From DASYXT01 sp035934555 (GTDB lineage Bacteria > Verrucomicrobiota > Verrucomicrobiia > Limisphaerales > UBA8199), in NCBI GenBank assembly GCA_035934555.1, contig DASYXT010000127.1:1-64000 (forward strand): a DNA stretch of 64,000 nt, read 5' to 3'. Shown here piece by piece: positions 44,705 to 53,940 of the stretch. The notes beneath the pieces are model-generated. The model was not told the DNA's origin, searched no databases, and saw nothing but the letters and a program-made list of their open reading frames with translations. Both the position numbers and the translations under genes were made by a program. Every line of letters starts with the position of its first letter. Position 1 is the first letter of the stretch.

Positions 44705-46348
44705 ATGACAACGACGAGCAAAGCCCTGAGCGACCGACCAGCCTGGAAATCGCTGGCCGACCATAGCAAAGCAATCATGAAACTCCACCTGCGGGAGATG
44801 TTCGCCCAGGAGCCGGCACGCGGTGAACGGTTCACCGCCCAAGCCGCCGGCTTGTTTCTGGATTATTCAAAAAACCGGATCACGGAAGCGACGCTCAAGC
44901 TTCTCTGCCAATTGGCCCAGGAATCGGATTTGCGCGGCAGGATCGAGGCGATGTTCCGTGGGGAAAAGCTCAATCTCACCGAGCACCGCGCTGTTTTGCA
45001 TGTGGCACTACGCGCCCCGCGCAATGCCAACATCACCGTGGACGGCAAGAACGTGGTGCCCGAAGTGCACGCCGTGCTCGATCAAATGAACGCCTTCTGC
45101 AACCGCGTCCGCAGCGGCGAATGGCAAGGCCAAACGGGAAAACGGATCCGGAACGTCGTCAATATCGGCATCGGCGGTTCGGACCTCGGCCCGGTGATGG
45201 CCTACGAAGCGCTTAAACATTACAGCGACCGGGCGCTGACTTTCCGTTTCGTGTCCAACGTGGACGGGATTGATTTTGTCGAAGCCACCCGCGACCTCGA
45301 CCCCGCAGAGACGCTCTTCATCGTATCGTCAAAGACCTTCACGACATTAGAGACCATGACCAACGCCCAAACGGCGCGGGATTGGCTTCTCAACGGATTA
45401 GGCGGCGACCGCTCGGCGGTCGCCAAGCACTTTGTCGCCGTCTCGACCAATGCCGAGAAAGTGGCCGCGTTCGGCATCGATACGGCCAACATGTTCGGTT
45501 TTTGGGATTGGGTGGGAGGACGCTACTCGATGGACTCGGCGATCGGGCTTTCAACGATGCTGGCGATCGGCCCGGATAATTTCCGCGCGATGTTGAGCGG
45601 GTTCCACGCCATGGACGAGCACTTCCGCATCGCGCCATTCGAGCAAAACCTGCCGGTGCTGCTGGGCCTGCTGACGGTGTGGTACACGGACTTTTTTGAC
45701 GCCCAAACTGTGGCTGTGCTTCCTTACGAGCAATACTTGAAGCGGTTCCCGGCTTACCTGCAGCAATTGACCATGGAGAGCAATGGCAAGCACGTGACGC
45801 TCGAAGGCCAGCCGGTGACCTATGACACCAGCCCCATTTTCTGGGGCGAACCCGGCACGAACGGCCAACACTCGTTTTATCAGTTAATCCACCAGGGCAC
45901 CCGGCTTATCCCGTGTGATTTTATCGCGTTCGGCCAGGCGTTGACACCGGTGGGGCGGCATCACGACATGCTGCTGGCCAATGTATTCGCCCAAGCCGAA
46001 GCGCTGGCTTTTGGCAAAACACCGCAAGAGGTAGCGGCGGAAGGCACGCCGGACTGGTTGGTGCCGCATCGCGTGTTCGAAGGTAACCGGCCGTCGAACA
46101 CCATCCTGGCCAAAAGGTTGACACCCGAGGTGCTGGGGACTTTGGTCGCGCTCTACGAGCACAGCGTTTTCACCCAGGGCACGATCTGGAACATCAACTC
46201 CTTCGATCAATGGGGCGTCGAATTGGGCAAAGCCCTGGCCCAGCGGATTATTCCCGAACTGGAATCCGCGACCGAGCCCAAGCTCAACCATGACAGTTCA
46301 ACGAACAACCTGATCCGCCGTTACCGCGCAATGCGGGGCACGACCTGA
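44705..46348 (+). CDS. pgi: Glucose-6-phosphate isomerase
   Basis: 547 residues, matching the long bacterial enzyme that interconverts glucose-6-phosphate and fructose-6-phosphate. Signatures: NIGIGGSDLGPVMAYEAL, VSSKTFTTLETMTNA, GGRYSMDSAIGLS, and GEPGTNGQHSFYQLIHQG with the catalytic Glu/His. AAGGA precedes the ATG at the usual distance. Single gene, convergent with the DUF5069 gene. Confidence 0.97.
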   Translation: MTTTSKALSDRPAWKSLADHSKAIMKLHLREMFAQEPARGERFTAQAAGLFLDYSKNRITEATLKLLCQLAQESDLRGRIEAMFRGEKLNLTEHRAVLHVALRAPRNANITVDGKNVVPEVHAVLDQMNAFCNRVRSGEWQGQTGKRIRNVVNIGIGGSDLGPVMAYEALKHYSDRALTFRFVSNVDGIDFVEATRDLDPAETLFIVSSKTFTTLETMTNAQTARDWLLNGLGGDRSAVAKHFVAVSTNAEKVAAFGIDTANMFGFWDWVGGRYSMDSAIGLSTMLAIGPDNFRAMLSGFHAMDEHFRIAPFEQNLPVLLGLLTVWYTDFFDAQTVAVLPYEQYLKRFPAYLQQLTMESNGKHVTLEGQPVTYDTSPIFWGEPGTNGQHSFYQLIHQGTRLIPCDFIAFGQALTPVGRHHDMLLANVFAQAEALAFGKTPQEVAAEGTPDWLVPHRVFEGNRPSNTILAKRLTPEVLGTLVALYEHSVFTQGTIWNINSFDQWGVELGKALAQRIIPELESATEPKLNHDSSTNNLIRRYRAMRGTT

Positions 46349-46375
46349 ATAAGCTCGCAAGAAAGGCCTTTGCGG

Positions 46376-46828
46376 TTAAGCCTGCCCGCCGTACGAGATA
46401 AAATCGTCCACATCGAGCAGGTCAAACCAGGTGCTGATGTCCTCTCGTTTCGGAGCAGCTTTGGAGTGCAGTTGGTTGAAATACTGGCGCGACTCGGAAT
46501 CGGAAGGCGCGCGTTGCTCTTGCCATGCCGTCCAGGCGACGATCTCCGGCTCGGTGCGCTTGTGTTTGGCATTCTTCTGAATCCATTCCAAAACCTCTCC
46601 GTCGCCCTTGCCGGCGGCGAGTTGCTTTTTGAGTGCGCCCGGGTCGATCCCTAAAAATTCGATTAAACGCATGTCCATCGGACAGGCGTAGTGGTATTCC
46701 CCGTGCGTGCCGGCGACGGTTGCCCGCCCTTTGTCCAGCATCCGCGGCAGAACTGCATAACCACCGAGCCGCACACGCGGACTACGCGGTGGCCGTTTCG
46801 TTAAATCCGGAGCGTTCTTCAGTGCCAT
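46376..46828 (-). CDS. DUF5069 domain protein
   Basis: 150 residues, cytoplasmic, wholly the DUF5069 family: RSPRVRLGGYAVLPRMLDKGR near the start (quoted in part), EYHYACPMDMRLIEFLGID and WFDLLDVDDFISYGG at the end. These proteins are common in Verrucomicrobiota and uncharacterised. Monocistronic. Confidence 0.88.
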   Translation of the reverse strand: MALKNAPDLTKRPPRSPRVRLGGYAVLPRMLDKGRATVAGTHGEYHYACPMDMRLIEFLGIDPGALKKQLAAGKGDGEVLEWIQKNAKHKRTEPEIVAWTAWQEQRAPSDSESRQYFNQLHSKAAPKREDISTWFDLLDVDDFISYGGQA

Positions 46829-47077
46829 AGATTTCCTCTTAGTTGCGTGAATTCAGCATCCCCTGCTCACTAGACAGCGCCAGGGCATGCCGTTGACGCT
46901 AAGATGCCCCCGCGAACGCCAAATGCAAGCGTGAGGCGAAAGGGTTTCTTTGCGGGCCTTGGCAGGTTCTTTCGACACGCAGGTGTGAGTTCTGAAAAAA
47001 TCCCGGGAACCTCCGTCGCGGCTCGTACCTCGTATGTGGCAAAGGGGCACACTGCCCCTCGGCGAATGCAATAAAAT

Positions 47078-47950
47078 ATGAATTGGATACGACAGAATTT
47101 TTGTCTGAAGCGCCTACCGACCCACGCAAGCCTTCTACTCTCTTCGGCTTGGCTTCTGACGAGCGGTCGGGCCGCCACGAGCTCAGTTTCACTCGAGGAC
47201 GATTTCTTCAGTCCGGCGAACGTCACAATCAACGCAGGCGATACGGTTCACTGGACCTGGGTTGGGGTGAACATGCACTCGAGCACCTCAACATCTTCGC
47301 CGGCGCTCTGGGACTCCGGCCTCCATGGTAATGGGTTTTCCTTTTCGTTCACTTTTCTTAATGCGGGCAGTTTTCCGTATGAATGCGTGGTACATGCCGC
47401 CTTCGGGATGGTCGGCAGCGTCACCGTGCAAGCCGTCAACGTGCCGCCGAGTGTCTCGCTGACCGCCCCGACTAATGGCGCGACCTTTGCCGCCCCCTGG
47501 ACGGGCACGCTCACCGCTCGCTCATCGGACTCGGACGGGACGGTGACCCGGCTGAAGTTTTTGTCTGGCGCGACCGTGCTGGGGACAGTAACGAACCCGC
47601 CCGCGACAGCCAGCATCCGGGTGACGAACCTGGTGGCGGGGACTTACACCCTCACAGCCCAGGCGACGGACAATGGGGGAGCCAGCACGACCTCCGCGGG
47701 CGTAACGGTTCACGTGGTAACACCAGCGGTGATCACGCTGACCCAGCCGCAACGCCCCACGCGTTCCAGCTTCCAGTTCACTTACACGGCCACACCCGGA
47801 TTGCATTACATCGTGCAACGGTCGAGTGACCTTTCCACGTTCGCGTCCTTGAGGACCAACCTGGCCGCCGCCAGCCCGGTTACTTTTGTCGATACCAACG
47901 CGATCGGCACAATGAATTACTATCGCGTTGAGCTGCAGCCCAACCCATGA
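47078..47950 (+). CDS. Secreted cupredoxin (plastocyanin-like) with Ig-like domain
   Basis: 290 residues. A signal peptide (HASLLLSSAWLLTSGRAAT) precedes a type-I copper domain (about 35-125). The ligands are recognisable: His in NMHSST, then Cys, His and Met in FPYECVVHAAFGM. An Ig-like domain follows (PPSVSLTAPTNGATF, about 130-215) and a C-terminal domain ends in NYYRVELQPNP. It should carry one electron in the periplasm or at the surface. First gene of an operon with sco, a multihaem lipoprotein and an outer-membrane barrel. Confidence 0.85.
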   Translation: MNWIRQNFCLKRLPTHASLLLSSAWLLTSGRAATSSVSLEDDFFSPANVTINAGDTVHWTWVGVNMHSSTSTSSPALWDSGLHGNGFSFSFTFLNAGSFPYECVVHAAFGMVGSVTVQAVNVPPSVSLTAPTNGATFAAPWTGTLTARSSDSDGTVTRLKFLSGATVLGTVTNPPATASIRVTNLVAGTYTLTAQATDNGGASTTSAGVTVHVVTPAVITLTQPQRPTRSSFQFTYTATPGLHYIVQRSSDLSTFASLRTNLAAASPVTFVDTNAIGTMNYYRVELQPNP

Positions 47951-48057
47951 AGCTCGCGCCACGGGTTCAAGGCGGGGCAGAATCGCGCGGAAGCCGGCCG
48001 AACCGTCGCCGGGTCCCTCCTGACGCCGAAGCCCGGCAAGCACTGGAGGTTCTGCCG

Positions 48058-48978
48058 ATGCTGATTCTGTCCCGCCTTGAGCTGTCGCGTACAATCGCGC
48101 TGCTGACCGTCACCCTGGCCGTACTGGCAATTGTGGCTGGCGCCGTAGCGTGGGCACAACCGGCCGAGCAAGCATCCCAAACGTATGAAGCCCGCGGGCG
48201 GGTCGTGGAAATCCATGCGGCTGAGGGGATCGCGGTGATTGCGCACGAGGCGATTAGCAATCTGATGCCGGCCATGACCATGCCTTTCCACGTGCGCCCG
48301 GCTGCGGAGCTGCTTCGACTCAATCCCGGGGATAAGGTCGTATTTGAGCTTAACGTGACAAAAAGCGCGAGCTGGGCCGAACACATTGTGAAGAACGGAC
48401 GAGTGTTGCCAACTTCCACGGTTGAAGCGGACGCCGGTAAGCGAGCGGACCCGCCGGCACGGCCACGGCACCCGCTGCTGGATTATCCTTTCACAAACGA
48501 GCTGGGCCAAGTGGTGCGCCTGGCGGATTTCCGCGGACAGGCGCTCGGGCTGACTTTTTTCTTCACGCGCTGTCCGCTGCCGGAGTTTTGCCCGCGGTTA
48601 TCGCTGAACTTTGCCGAGGCGGAGAAAAAACTTGAAGCGATGGGGCACGTGCCGGGCAACTGGCATTTCGTTTCGGTGTCGTTCGATCCGGAGTTTGACA
48701 CCCCCGGGGTGCTGAAAGCGTACGGAGAACATTATGGTTACGACCCGCGCCATTGGAGCTTTCTGACCGGGCGGGCGGATAAGATTCACGAACTGGCCGA
48801 ATTGTCGGATGTCTCGGTCCAGCGGCAGGCGGACGGCAGCATCGCCCATAATTTCCGAACGTTGGTGATTAACCCAGCGGGCCATCTACAGATGATGTTT
48901 CCGATGGGAGGCGACCTTTCCGATGCGCTCGTCGCGGAGATGCTCAAGGCCATGACGATGACCAATCGTGACCGCTAA
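48058..48978 (+). CDS. SCO1/SenC family copper chaperone with CusF-like domain
   Basis: About 306 residues. A signal anchor (TIALLTVTLAVLAIVAGAVAWA) is followed by a CusF-type copper-binding domain (GRVVEIHAAEGIAVIAHEAI, NLMPAMTMPFHV) and a Sco thioredoxin-fold domain. The Sco cysteines are Cys172 and Cys178 in RCPLPEFCPRL, spaced C-x5-C rather than the classical C-x3-C; the distal His is in IAHNFRTLVIN. It delivers Cu to cuproproteins and probably serves the adjacent cupredoxin. ATG 48058 has a GGAGG site nine bases upstream; an in-frame ATG at 47947 overlapping the previous stop would add 37 residues. Confidence 0.88.
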   Translation: MLILSRLELSRTIALLTVTLAVLAIVAGAVAWAQPAEQASQTYEARGRVVEIHAAEGIAVIAHEAISNLMPAMTMPFHVRPAAELLRLNPGDKVVFELNVTKSASWAEHIVKNGRVLPTSTVEADAGKRADPPARPRHPLLDYPFTNELGQVVRLADFRGQALGLTFFFTRCPLPEFCPRLSLNFAEAEKKLEAMGHVPGNWHFVSVSFDPEFDTPGVLKAYGEHYGYDPRHWSFLTGRADKIHELAELSDVSVQRQADGSIAHNFRTLVINPAGHLQMMFPMGGDLSDALVAEMLKAMTMTNRDR

Positions 48979-48983
48979 ATGCG

Positions 48984-49853
48984 ATGCCCGCTGAGCGCGC
49001 ACAGTTACCGGCAGCGATCCTTGCTGCCAGTGCCGCGGCCGTGACCGGGATATTGCTCATTTCCTGTTCGACAACGCCCGTGACGTTGCTGCACGCGCCC
49101 AACATTCCCGGGGCGACCTTCGTCGGAAACAAAACCTGCGCCGAATGCCACACAAATATCGTGCGCGCATTCCGCGCCAGCCCGCACTCGCGGATCGCGC
49201 TCTCTCAAACCTGGTTGACCAAAATGGCAGCGCCGGCGCCTGGCGCGGGCACCGGGGGAACGCGCGCGACTCAGGCCAGCAGCGGGACGACGATCGAGAC
49301 CTCCTGCGAGTCGTGTCATGGTCCCGGAAGCCTGCACGTGGCCCAGGGCGGCGCGCGCCAGTTCATCGTTAATCCCGCGCAGAGGCCGGACGCCTGTTTC
49401 GAGTGTCATCGGCAAACCGAGGCTGAGTTTCATTTGCCCCAGCACCATCCGCTTCTCGAAAAACATATGAACTGCGCCCATTGCCATGATCCGCACGGGC
49501 TGGACATCTATAAGCCGCGTGGGGGTTTGGCGATGGCGCGGCGAGCGGAAGCTTGCGCCGGCTGCCACCGGGAGCAGACACGGCCGTTTGTCTTCGAGCA
49601 CCCGGCCCTGCGCGAAGGATGCACGGTCTGCCACGCGCCGCACGGCACGATCAATGCCAAGCTACTGGTGCAGCCGAATGCCAACCTTTGCCTGCGTTGC
49701 CACGCCCAGGTCCAAGGACCCAGCGTCGCGCCCGGCCAAATTTACATCGGCAATGTGGACCACACCGCGTTGTTGCGAATGGGGACCTGCTGGTCGTCTG
49801 GTTGCCACACGGCCGTGCATGGGTCGAACGTCGATCTTCGGCTGAGGTATTGA
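48984..49853 (+). CDS. Eight-haem c-type cytochrome lipoprotein (DmsE/MtrA-like)
   Basis: 289 residues. Lipobox LISC with Cys28 predicts lipid anchoring. Haem sites: CAECH, CESCH, CFECH, CAHCH, CAGCH, CTVCH, CLRCH, plus CWSSGCH with C-x4-CH spacing. The arrangement and the final CWSSGCHTAVHGSN resemble DmsE-type decahaem cytochromes that conduct electrons through an outer-membrane porin. It starts five bases after sco and precedes the haem-tagged barrel gene. Confidence 0.88.
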   Translation: MPAERAQLPAAILAASAAAVTGILLISCSTTPVTLLHAPNIPGATFVGNKTCAECHTNIVRAFRASPHSRIALSQTWLTKMAAPAPGAGTGGTRATQASSGTTIETSCESCHGPGSLHVAQGGARQFIVNPAQRPDACFECHRQTEAEFHLPQHHPLLEKHMNCAHCHDPHGLDIYKPRGGLAMARRAEACAGCHREQTRPFVFEHPALREGCTVCHAPHGTINAKLLVQPNANLCLRCHAQVQGPSVAPGQIYIGNVDHTALLRMGTCWSSGCHTAVHGSNVDLRLRY

Positions 49854-49892
49854 GAGATGACCCGGCGACATGAACCGCAATTGGGATGTATC

Positions 49893-50021
49893 GGCGCGCC
49901 AGCGTCTTGGACTGCGCCAGCCCTCTGGCGCTTTCGAAATAGGCGCGAGCCCTTCAACCCAAAGCGTCCGTCACCGACAACGTCGGGCCAGAGGACTGGC
50001 GCAGTCCAAAACCTCGCGGCC
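49893..50021. repeat. REP/BIME-like paired palindromes (copy B)
   Basis: Left unit 49893-49935 contains GCGCGCCAGCGTCTTGGACT and CGCCAGCCCTCTGGCGC; right unit 49987-50021 contains GCCAGAGGACTGGCGCAGTC and ends AAACCTCGCGG. These match the complements of the two units at 1422-1520, but the units are arranged inside-out relative to that copy. The pair lies between the multihaem and barrel genes and would otherwise be read as the 5' end of the barrel gene. Confidence 0.8.
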
Positions 50022-50036
50022 TGGTCGAGTGGGTTC

Positions 50037-52442
50037 ATGGCAAAGTGCTCGCCTCCGTGGTTTGCGGCTTGGGCGTGGCAAGTTATGCTCTGCGGGTGTG
50101 TCTGGGGTGCTGAGCCGGATCTCAGCAAACTTCCGCCGCCGGCCATGCAGCAAGTAGATTTCACCCGGGACATCGCACCAGTGCTCGAGGGGCATTGTCT
50201 AAAGTGCCACTCCGGCGAGAAGCCCAAGAGCCAGTTCCGCCTGACCAGCCGCGACGCCGCCCTGCGCGGAGGCGAACACGGCATCGATATCATTCCGGGC
50301 CAAAGCGCTCGCAGTCCTTTGGTGCTCTACATCGCCGGACTGGTGGAAGACTTGCAAATGCCGCCCGAGGGGCGCGGCACGCCCCTGACGCCACGAGAGA
50401 TTTCCCTGGTGCGTGCGTGGATCGATCAGGGTGTGCCCTGGGCACCGAGCACCAACGCGCCTCCGGTCGTAGCTATCGCCTCGCCCGCCGCAGGCTGGAC
50501 GGGCGTGCACGGCGACGCTCGTAAATTTCGCGAATTAATGTGGCAGCCGCAGGGCTGGAACGGAGGCCTCGAAGATTTCACGTTCACCGACAAACCAGGG
50601 CCTAATTCCCGCGTGATGCTCTCAGGGCACACCTTACGCGACGATTACGACCTCAACTTCACGGCCGAAAAGGAAGGCTTGGGCTTTGCGCACCTGGGCT
50701 GGTCCCAGTTCCGCAAGTATTTCGATGATGCGGGTGGATACGATCCGCTATTTAGTCCATCCCAGTTCGAGTTGAATCGGGACCTGGGTTTGGACATAGG
50801 GCGAGCGTGGACCGAACTGGGCCTGACGTTGCCACGCTGGCCGGTGCTGACGCTGGGCTATGAGTATCAATACCGCAACGGCACAGAATCGACCCTGGAT
50901 TGGGGCCCGGTGAGCAACGGTACCGACTCGCGCAATCTTTATCCCGCATACAAGGATGTGGATGAGCGCGTTCACATTCTCCAAGCGGCGATCAATTACG
51001 ACCTCGCTGGCGCGCAGTTGAGCGACGAGTTTCGGGGCGAATGGTTTCACCTGCAAACGCATGAAATAGATGCCGCCGCTTACACAATCGGCAGCCCGGG
51101 GATCGCGTTTACTACAGCCGATGAAAGGCAAAACTACTTCCAAGGCGCCAACATGTTCCATGCCGAGAAGCAATTTGCGGACTGGTTCTTTGCCGCGGGG
51201 GGCTATTTGTACAGCAAGCTGGACTCGAGCGGTTCGCTCGATGTGCAGACGCTCGGCCCCGAGTTTCTGAATTTGGCGGCGAATGCAGCGCCGGGCTGGC
51301 AAAGCCAGGCGATCACCCTCGAACGGGAGTCCCACGTGTTCAGCCTTAGCGGGCTGCTGGGCCCATGGGAGGGATTAACCTTCTCGCTGGCTACGCAGAA
51401 CGAATGGACCCGCCAAAACGGGCTCAGCGGGGCGGCGGTGACCCTGGCGCTGCCGTTTGCCCCGTTCATTTTTCCCGTGGATGTGGAAAACCTGCTGGCC
51501 AACCTGGACGAACGCATCTTCACGCAAGATGCGGCAGTGCGATTCACCAAAATCCCGTTCACGACCTTGTTCGCCGAAGCCCGATTCCGCCAGGATGACC
51601 TCGGCCAATATCAGGAGGAGCAGAGCGGTCTGACGCCGTTTCTGACCCAAATCGATGCGCGCAGCCGACTTGAGGACTTCCGCGCGGGGTTTGACACCTC
51701 ACCTTGGCGGCGGTTATCGCTCAGCGGGTCCTATCGCCAGAACGATGACCAAACCGATTACAATCCTACGCTCAAACAGGCTTTGGGCGGCTCATTCGTG
51801 GGGTACCCAGCTTTCATTTTGTATCGCGATCTGTTATCCCGCGAAGCAGATGGCAAACTGGCTTTGCAGGTTAACTCGTGGCTGAAGACCACCCTGACCT
51901 ATCAATGGCTGGCAAACCGTTATCGCACAGGCACGGAATCTGTGAACGACCCGCTGTCCGGCCTGGCAGGTGGGCTCTCCCCCGGAGGACAGTTGCTGGC
52001 GGGAACATATAACGCGCAGATGACCAGTTTGAATGCCACGCTCACACCTTGGAGAAAACTGTTTTTCTGCGGCACGTTGACTTATCAGCACGCCCGGACG
52101 GTCACCGCCGATAACGGAAGCACGGCGGTTATCCCTTATTCGGGAAACGTTTACAGCCTGATCCTCAGCGGGAATTACGCGTTGAACAATCGCACCAGCC
52201 TGCTGGTGGCCTACTCGTTTTCAGCCGCGAGCTTCGGCCAGGACAACTTCGCTACCGGCCTGCCTTTGGGGCTGAATTATCACCAACACGCTCTGGAAGC
52301 CGGCCTGAAGCGCGAAATCAGCCGGCACGCCGCGCTCGGCCTGCAGTATCGGTTCTACAGGTACACCGAGCCGAGCGCGGGCGGCACCGGCAACTTCGAT
52401 GCCCACGCCATCTTCGCCACCTTCACATGCAAGCTGCCATAA
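50037..52442 (+). CDS. PSCyt1-type haem domain fused to outer-membrane beta-barrel (MtrB/PioB-like)
   Basis: 801 residues from ATG 50037. A signal peptide precedes a planctomycete-type cytochrome c domain: VDFTRDIAPVLEGHCLKCHSG with haem Cys54/Cys57/His58, ending in VRAWIDQGVPW. After a linker the rest (about 150-801) is a long beta-barrel: regularly spaced amphipathic strands such as LTLGYEYQYRNG, DFRAGFDTSPWRRLSLSGSY and ALEAGLKREISRHAALGLQY, ending FATFTCKLP. MtrB/PioB barrels sheathe multihaem cytochromes across the outer membrane; an attached haem domain is unusual. The longer frame to 49857 is rejected because it runs through a REP pair. Confidence 0.78.
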   Translation: MAKCSPPWFAAWAWQVMLCGCVWGAEPDLSKLPPPAMQQVDFTRDIAPVLEGHCLKCHSGEKPKSQFRLTSRDAALRGGEHGIDIIPGQSARSPLVLYIAGLVEDLQMPPEGRGTPLTPREISLVRAWIDQGVPWAPSTNAPPVVAIASPAAGWTGVHGDARKFRELMWQPQGWNGGLEDFTFTDKPGPNSRVMLSGHTLRDDYDLNFTAEKEGLGFAHLGWSQFRKYFDDAGGYDPLFSPSQFELNRDLGLDIGRAWTELGLTLPRWPVLTLGYEYQYRNGTESTLDWGPVSNGTDSRNLYPAYKDVDERVHILQAAINYDLAGAQLSDEFRGEWFHLQTHEIDAAAYTIGSPGIAFTTADERQNYFQGANMFHAEKQFADWFFAAGGYLYSKLDSSGSLDVQTLGPEFLNLAANAAPGWQSQAITLERESHVFSLSGLLGPWEGLTFSLATQNEWTRQNGLSGAAVTLALPFAPFIFPVDVENLLANLDERIFTQDAAVRFTKIPFTTLFAEARFRQDDLGQYQEEQSGLTPFLTQIDARSRLEDFRAGFDTSPWRRLSLSGSYRQNDDQTDYNPTLKQALGGSFVGYPAFILYRDLLSREADGKLALQVNSWLKTTLTYQWLANRYRTGTESVNDPLSGLAGGLSPGGQLLAGTYNAQMTSLNATLTPWRKLFFCGTLTYQHARTVTADNGSTAVIPYSGNVYSLILSGNYALNNRTSLLVAYSFSAASFGQDNFATGLPLGLNYHQHALEAGLKREISRHAALGLQYRFYRYTEPSAGGTGNFDAHAIFATFTCKLP

Positions 52443-52505
52443 ATGAGCCACCGCTTGCTTCCCACCACTTTGCCGGGTAACTTCGGCTGATTTCCCGGAA
52501 CCTTT

Positions 52506-53066
52506 GTGGACTCAGGAATCTCATATGAGCAAGACGGCAGACAGGGCGAGTCGGAGCTGGGAAAGCTCGTGGACCTGCATTATGGCCCGCTTTACCGTTT
52601 TGCGATGAGTTTGACACGAAACGAAAGCGACGCCGGCGACCTGGTACAGGACACGTTTTTTACTTTCGCCACCAAAGGCCATCAGTTGCGGGACCCAGCG
52701 AAAGCCAAGCCGTGGTTGTTCACGACGTTGCATCGGCGCTTCCTTGAACGGCAGCGGCGTACGACGCGTTTTCCACACCTGGAAATCAGTGAAACAATAC
52801 CCGACTTACCTTTCGTCGAGCCTGGGTTGGTGGACCGCCTGGATGGCCAGGCGCTGGTCGGGATGCTTGCCCAGGTCGAGCCGCGTTTGCAGGCAGCCGT
52901 TGCGCTCTTCTACCTCGAGGACTATTCCTACAACGAGATCGCCGCGATCCTTGACGTGCCGCTTGGCACCGTTAAATCGCGTATCGCACGCGGCCTAGCC
53001 CAACTTAAAGAACTCGTCGCCCACAGCGGTCCGGTCGGGCACACAACTCCAAAGGAGCCGTCGTGA
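52506..53066 (+). CDS. ECF RNA polymerase sigma factor
   Basis: About 186 residues, GTG start. Sigma region 2 includes LVDLHYGPLYRFAMSLTRNE and DLVQDTFFTFATKG; region 4 has LFYLEDYSYNEIAAILDVP and GTVKSRIARGLAQLKELV. It follows the barrel gene by 63 bases and overlaps the anti-sigma-like gene by four bases, so it probably autoregulates and controls the preceding electron-transfer operon. Confidence 0.9.
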   Translation: MDSGISYEQDGRQGESELGKLVDLHYGPLYRFAMSLTRNESDAGDLVQDTFFTFATKGHQLRDPAKAKPWLFTTLHRRFLERQRRTTRFPHLEISETIPDLPFVEPGLVDRLDGQALVGMLAQVEPRLQAAVALFYLEDYSYNEIAAILDVPLGTVKSRIARGLAQLKELVAHSGPVGHTTPKEPS

Positions 53067-53812
53067 ACCGGCAGGAAGCAAAAGAAATACTGCTGCTGTT
53101 CCGGCCGGGAACTGCGGACGCCCAGGACCCCGAAATGGCGCAGGCCCTCACACTGGCGCAGCAGGACCCCGAACTAGGCCAATGGTTCCAGGAACATCAG
53201 GCTTTCCAGACCGCCATGCAAACGCGGTTCCGCCAAATCGAGGTCCCGGCAACAGGCAAATTGGCGCTACTCTCAGCCCTGCAAACCGAGTCGCACCAGG
53301 AGCGTAAAATTGTTCGGCCTCCGTTTTGGCGCCTGCCGGTATGGCAATGGGCTGCTGCCGCGGTGGTGATGCTCGGCCTAACTCTGTTTTGGCCTGGCTC
53401 ACGCCGGCCCGACCATTTTGCCGATTATCAGCAAATGATGGTCAGCAAAGCGCTGCGCGGCTATACGATGGATTGGGCCACCTCAGACATGACCCAATTA
53501 CGCCGGCAACTTGCCGAGGCCAAAGCCCCAGCCGACTATCGCCTGCCGCCAGGAGTCGCGGGGCTGCAACTGACCGGTGGCACACGCCTGACCTGGCGCA
53601 CACACCCGGTGGCATTGGTCTGTTTTAAGCGCAAGGACCAGCGCGATGTCTGGTTATTCGTCATGAAGCGTTCCGATGTGAGGGACCCGCCTCCCGTGAC
53701 CCCCCGATTGCAGCGTGTGGACCGGTTGATGACTGCCAGTTGGAGCCAAGGCGATGTCACTTACGTCTTGGCAGGTCCGCCGGAGCCGGGGTTTCCAAAA
53801 GAATACTTTTAG
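53063..53812 (+). CDS. Putative membrane anti-sigma factor
   Basis: 249 residues with one transmembrane helix (WQWAAAAVVMLGLTLFW, about 92-110). The cytoplasmic part (MNRQEAKEILLLFRPGTADA) resembles anti-sigma N-termini but lacks the zinc-finger Cys/His set. The C-terminal part is periplasmic (TGGTRLTWRTHPVALVCF). Function is inferred from coupling to the ECF gene and the topology. Confidence 0.65.
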   Translation: MNRQEAKEILLLFRPGTADAQDPEMAQALTLAQQDPELGQWFQEHQAFQTAMQTRFRQIEVPATGKLALLSALQTESHQERKIVRPPFWRLPVWQWAAAAVVMLGLTLFWPGSRRPDHFADYQQMMVSKALRGYTMDWATSDMTQLRRQLAEAKAPADYRLPPGVAGLQLTGGTRLTWRTHPVALVCFKRKDQRDVWLFVMKRSDVRDPPPVTPRLQRVDRLMTASWSQGDVTYVLAGPPEPGFPKEYF

Positions 53813-53940
53813 CCGTGTGGCGGGCCCCCGGTCGCCCGGGCACAAGGGTTTCTGTTGGTTTCTGTGGAGAAGGTCGGGGGTTCTTTTGACATGCGGGTGT
53901 TTTTGCGTTAGAAATTAGCCTTAATAACCTAAATAATTAG

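Noticed and set aside
49857..50036. 60-codon N-terminal extension of the haem-barrel gene
   Set aside because: It translates through a REP palindrome pair; the signal peptide starts at ATG 50037.
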